Shown: one piece after another, positions 6,751-8,917 of the stretch
How the letters are laid out: each line of letters begins with the position of its first letter
Position numbering within the stretch: position 1 is the first letter of the stretch
Source: Actinobacteria bacterium UBA3086
GTDB lineage: Bacteria > Actinomycetota > Coriobacteriia > Anaerosomatales > UBA3086
NCBI GenBank assembly: GCA_002367305.1
Contig: DFBG01000145.1
Span: 26,368-35,284 of the forward strand
Direction of reading: 5' to 3'
Length of the DNA: 8,917 nt
Notes under the pieces: generated by a model
What the model saw: the letters and a program-made list of their open reading frames with translations, nothing else
What the model was told of the DNA's origin: nothing
Database searches by the model: none
Position numbers and translations under genes: made by a program

Positions 6751-6756
6751 ACTATA
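6751..6756 (-). promoter_or_regulatory. Possible -10 hexamer (TATAGT) upstream of the HD-GYP gene
   Basis: TATAGT lies 22 nt before the ATG at 6728 inside the 146-bp spacer after the histidine kinase, within a locally AT-richer stretch. No good -35 box is found at standard spacing, although TTGCCG lies nearer. A promoter somewhere in this spacer is plausible on position; the exact site is uncertain. Confidence 0.25.
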
Positions 6757-6874
6757 CGAGAATATCGGCAATCGCATGATCACACTGGAATACTGCGGCG
6801 ATGAGGACGGCTGGTCGGTAGAATGCGCCGCTCTGCGGTGCAACTATCCGACGAACGGCAATACTCGAGGTCCT

Positions 6875-8359
6875 TTAGACCCTCCCACGGGGCAACTTGA
6901 GAGTGAAGGTCGTTCCCACGCCCTCGGTGCTCGCGACCTCCACCTCGCCGCCAGCAGCATCAATGATGCTCTTGGCGATCGAGAGTCCGAGACCGAAACC
7001 ACCGGTCGCCTTGGAACGGGACTTGTCGCTGCGATAGAAGCGCTCAAAGATATTGGGCAGGTCGCGTGCGGGGATTCCCACACCGGTATCACTCACCTCG
7101 ACGATGATGGAGTCGCGCTTTCTCCGAGTGCGGAGCATGACACTCCCCCCCGCCGGAGTGTACTTGCACGCATTGTCCACGAGGATCGAGATCACATCCT
7201 CCAACCGATCCGGATCGCCGTGAAGCATGAGCTGCCCCTCTTCAGGCCCCTCATACTCAAGTCCCTTTTCAATGTATCGTGTCGCTGCTCCGGCTAGGAT
7301 CTCGCGGCATCTCACGTTGATGTCGAATCTAACGCTGCGGTATTCCGGCGTGCGCTCGTTGCGAACCAAGGACAGCAGATCACTGGCGAGACGGGCCATC
7401 CGACGTGATTCACGGTCGATTGCATTGATCGCCTCGTCCCGCACTTCTGGATCTTCCTTGCCCCATGCGCGGAGGATGTTCGCGTATCCCCTGATACCGG
7501 CGACCGGAGTCGCCAGTTCATGTGACGCATCGGCGATGAAACGCGTCTGGGCCTCGGAGCGCCGTCTGAGCCGACCGATCAGGTTGTTGATGGATTTGGC
7601 GAGTGCGCCGATCTCGTGCTCGCCCTGAACGGGCAACTCCACATCGAGCTGCCCGGCGTCGATTGCGTCCGCCGCCTGCCGAAGATCATCGACGAGTTTG
7701 AGCACCCAGCCCATGCTCGTCTGCATCATGATCACCATGATGAATACGGCCGATGCCGCTAGAGCGGCCATAGGGAACCGAATTGCGTCGATGACCGCCT
7801 CTTCCTGTTCAGGGAAGTAGACGACATCCAGGACACCTATCTTGTCGTTGGGGAGATCGATCGGGACGTGCACGACGTACACACCGAGTCGCGCAGGCCC
7901 ATAGAGTCCGGCCAGTACTCCCCCGACATCAACCGAGTGCTCGACTGACTGTCGACGCTCCAGCGCAGAACGGTGAAACTCTTCGACATCGGACAGAAGC
8001 GCACGCTCATCGCTGAACCAGTAGGGCTCATCGTCCTCGTCATAGAAGGCAAAGTCGCCTTCGGAAAGTCCCGCTCCCCGAAACATCTGAGGCACCGAAC
8101 GTAAGAACTGACGCTCCGCCTCCAGCTCGCGCTGTATACCGGTGAGCCCTTCGCCCGCCGCTTCGAGCTTGGCGATCGTCGCTTCGTCACGGGCTATCTC
8201 AAGGGCATCGCGAGCGATGCGCAGAGTGGCATCATGCGCTACTTCCGACATTCCATCAGACACGACGACGTACGTGGTGAGCGCGACCCCGCCGATAACC
8301 AATCCAGCGAAGAGCACCGAAACCAGGAAGAGCCATGTCCTCAGAGAGGAACGACCCAT
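6875..8359 (-). CDS. HAMP-domain sensor histidine kinase of a two-component system
   Basis: The 494-residue membrane sensor kinase has TM1 at about 9-33, an extracytoplasmic sensor region at about 34-193 rich in acidic residues, TM2 at about 194-217 and HAMP at about 218-270. A HisKA domain carries the H-box ADASHELATP, with the phospho-acceptor His280. The HATPase_c domain has the N-box LVDNACKYTP (N396), the G1 box SDTGVGIP (D424), the F-box IFERFYRSD and the G2 box GGFGLGL (453-459). All catalytic boxes are intact. The ATG at 8359 directly abuts the TAG of the response regulator (8362-8360), and its SD (GAGGGG) lies inside that gene, so translation is probably coupled. The signal sensed cannot be read from the sequence. 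A DED/DEDDE acidic patch (107-111) in the sensor region could bind a metal or cation, as in PhoQ-like sensors, but this is speculative. Confidence 0.95.
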   Translation of the reverse strand: MGRSSLRTWLFLVSVLFAGLVIGGVALTTYVVVSDGMSEVAHDATLRIARDALEIARDEATIAKLEAAGEGLTGIQRELEAERQFLRSVPQMFRGAGLSEGDFAFYDEDDEPYWFSDERALLSDVEEFHRSALERRQSVEHSVDVGGVLAGLYGPARLGVYVVHVPIDLPNDKIGVLDVVYFPEQEEAVIDAIRFPMAALAASAVFIMVIMMQTSMGWVLKLVDDLRQAADAIDAGQLDVELPVQGEHEIGALAKSINNLIGRLRRRSEAQTRFIADASHELATPVAGIRGYANILRAWGKEDPEVRDEAINAIDRESRRMARLASDLLSLVRNERTPEYRSVRFDINVRCREILAGAATRYIEKGLEYEGPEEGQLMLHGDPDRLEDVISILVDNACKYTPAGGSVMLRTRRKRDSIIVEVSDTGVGIPARDLPNIFERFYRSDKSRSKATGGFGLGLSIAKSIIDAAGGEVEVASTEGVGTTFTLKLPRGRV

Positions 8360-8917
8360 CTAGCCCCTCGCAAAGAAATACCCGACACCTCGGATGGTCT
8401 GGATGATGGTGTTGTCCCGATCGCCGATCTTGTTGCGAAGATGGCAAACGAAGACCTCTATGACGTTGCTGTCTGTCGCGTGCTGGCCGCCCCATACCTC
8501 TTCGAGGATCTCATCACGCGAGATCACACGACCTGCATTCGCCACGAGATAGTGCAGAAGATCGAACTCCTTAGCAGTGAGATCGATGAGTTCACCCTTG
8601 ACGGTGGCGCGTCGAGACGACGGCTCCACCTCCACGCCTGATGCCTTGAGACCGGCATCGGGACGATCGACTCGCTTGAGCAGAGCCCGGATACGCGAGA
8701 GCAGCTCGGGAATCTCGAACGGCTTGCGCAGATAGTCATCGGCACCGGCATCGAATCCGGATACGACATCCTGAGTCTCCGCTCGTGCGGTCAGCATGAG
8801 GATCGGGAACGTGTGCTCCTGTTCGCGGAGACGTCGAGCCACCTCGATCCCGTCGAGACCAGGAAGCATGAGATCGAGAACCAGAACGTCCGGTGTCTCC
8901 TGTTCGACCGCTTCGAG
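8360..8917 (-). CDS. OmpR/PhoB-family response regulator, N-terminus cut by window edge
   Basis: The last 185 residues are visible; about 40 N-terminal residues, including the first acidic pair of the receiver, lie beyond the right edge. The receiver keeps the phospho-acceptor Asp in VLVLDLMLPG, the conserved Thr in MLTARA and the Lys in LRKPF. A winged-helix DNA-binding domain follows, with LTAKEFDLLHYLV, the recognition-helix region NVIEVFVCHLRNKIG and the C-terminal IQTIRGVGYFF hairpin. This is the standard OmpR/PhoB layout, and it pairs with the histidine kinase gene that begins at the base after its stop. On phosphorylation it would bind promoter direct repeats as a dimer. Its targets are unknown; whether it controls the nearby c-di-GMP cluster is open. 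Confidence 0.95.
   Translation of the reverse strand, partial: LEAVEQETPDVLVLDLMLPGLDGIEVARRLREQEHTFPILMLTARAETQDVVSGFDAGADDYLRKPFEIPELLSRIRALLKRVDRPDAGLKASGVEVEPSSRRATVKGELIDLTAKEFDLLHYLVANAGRVISRDEILEEVWGGQHATDSNVIEVFVCHLRNKIGDRDNTIIQTIRGVGYFFARG

Noticed and set aside
6867..6884. Hairpin at the histidine kinase stop codon as an intrinsic terminator
   Set aside because: The stem is only 4+2 bp with a bulge and no U-run follows. Read-through into the HD-GYP gene cannot be excluded.

Overview
The window is GC-rich chromosomal DNA in which every supported gene lies on the minus strand, so transcription runs from right to left. Gene content suggests an anaerobic, selenium-using bacterium: an Fe-S and [FeFe]-hydrogenase-like sensor, a radical SAM enzyme, a probable selenoprotein, a QueT-type ECF transporter component and c-di-GMP enzymes. 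This combination, with GTG/TTG starts and high GC, fits a Coriobacteriia-like actinobacterium (OPB41/Anaerosomatales type). That placement is an inference; no rRNA or other marker gene is present.

Layout from right to left. (1) 8917-8360: an OmpR/PhoB-type response regulator cut by the right edge, followed without a gap by its HAMP sensor histidine kinase (8359-6875). (2) A 146-bp spacer (6874-6729). (3) A tight gene cluster: PocR-GAF-HD-GYP protein (6728-5067), QueT-family transporter (5006-4440), a ferredoxin/[FeFe]-hydrogenase-like/GGDEF fusion (4423-2573), an AmrS-type radical SAM enzyme (2559-1510) and a DsbA/FrnE-like oxidoreductase (1487-792). Gaps are 60, 16, 13 and 22 bp, so an operon is likely. 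(4) A 120-bp spacer, then a glycosyltransferase-like gene (671 to beyond the left edge) that starts at GTG.

The main result is the DsbA-like gene. Read conventionally it looks 5'-truncated. Read through one in-frame TGA (1412-1410) it becomes a full 231-residue protein whose TGA falls on the first redox residue of the thioredoxin-fold CxxC motif, giving U-P-F-C. A bacterial SECIS-like hairpin follows at the expected distance. The second result is the 616-residue fusion: two ferredoxin clusters, a hydrogenase H-cluster domain lacking several catalytic residues, another 4Fe-4S domain and an intact GGDEF domain with an I-site. It looks like an Fe-S redox sensor that makes c-di-GMP, encoded two genes away from a HD-GYP phosphodiesterase that has its own cysteine-rich PocR sensor domain.

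Inferred theme: the cluster couples intracellular redox or metabolite state to c-di-GMP turnover, next to thiol/selenol redox chemistry. What QueT and AmrS contribute to such a theme is not shown by the sequence.
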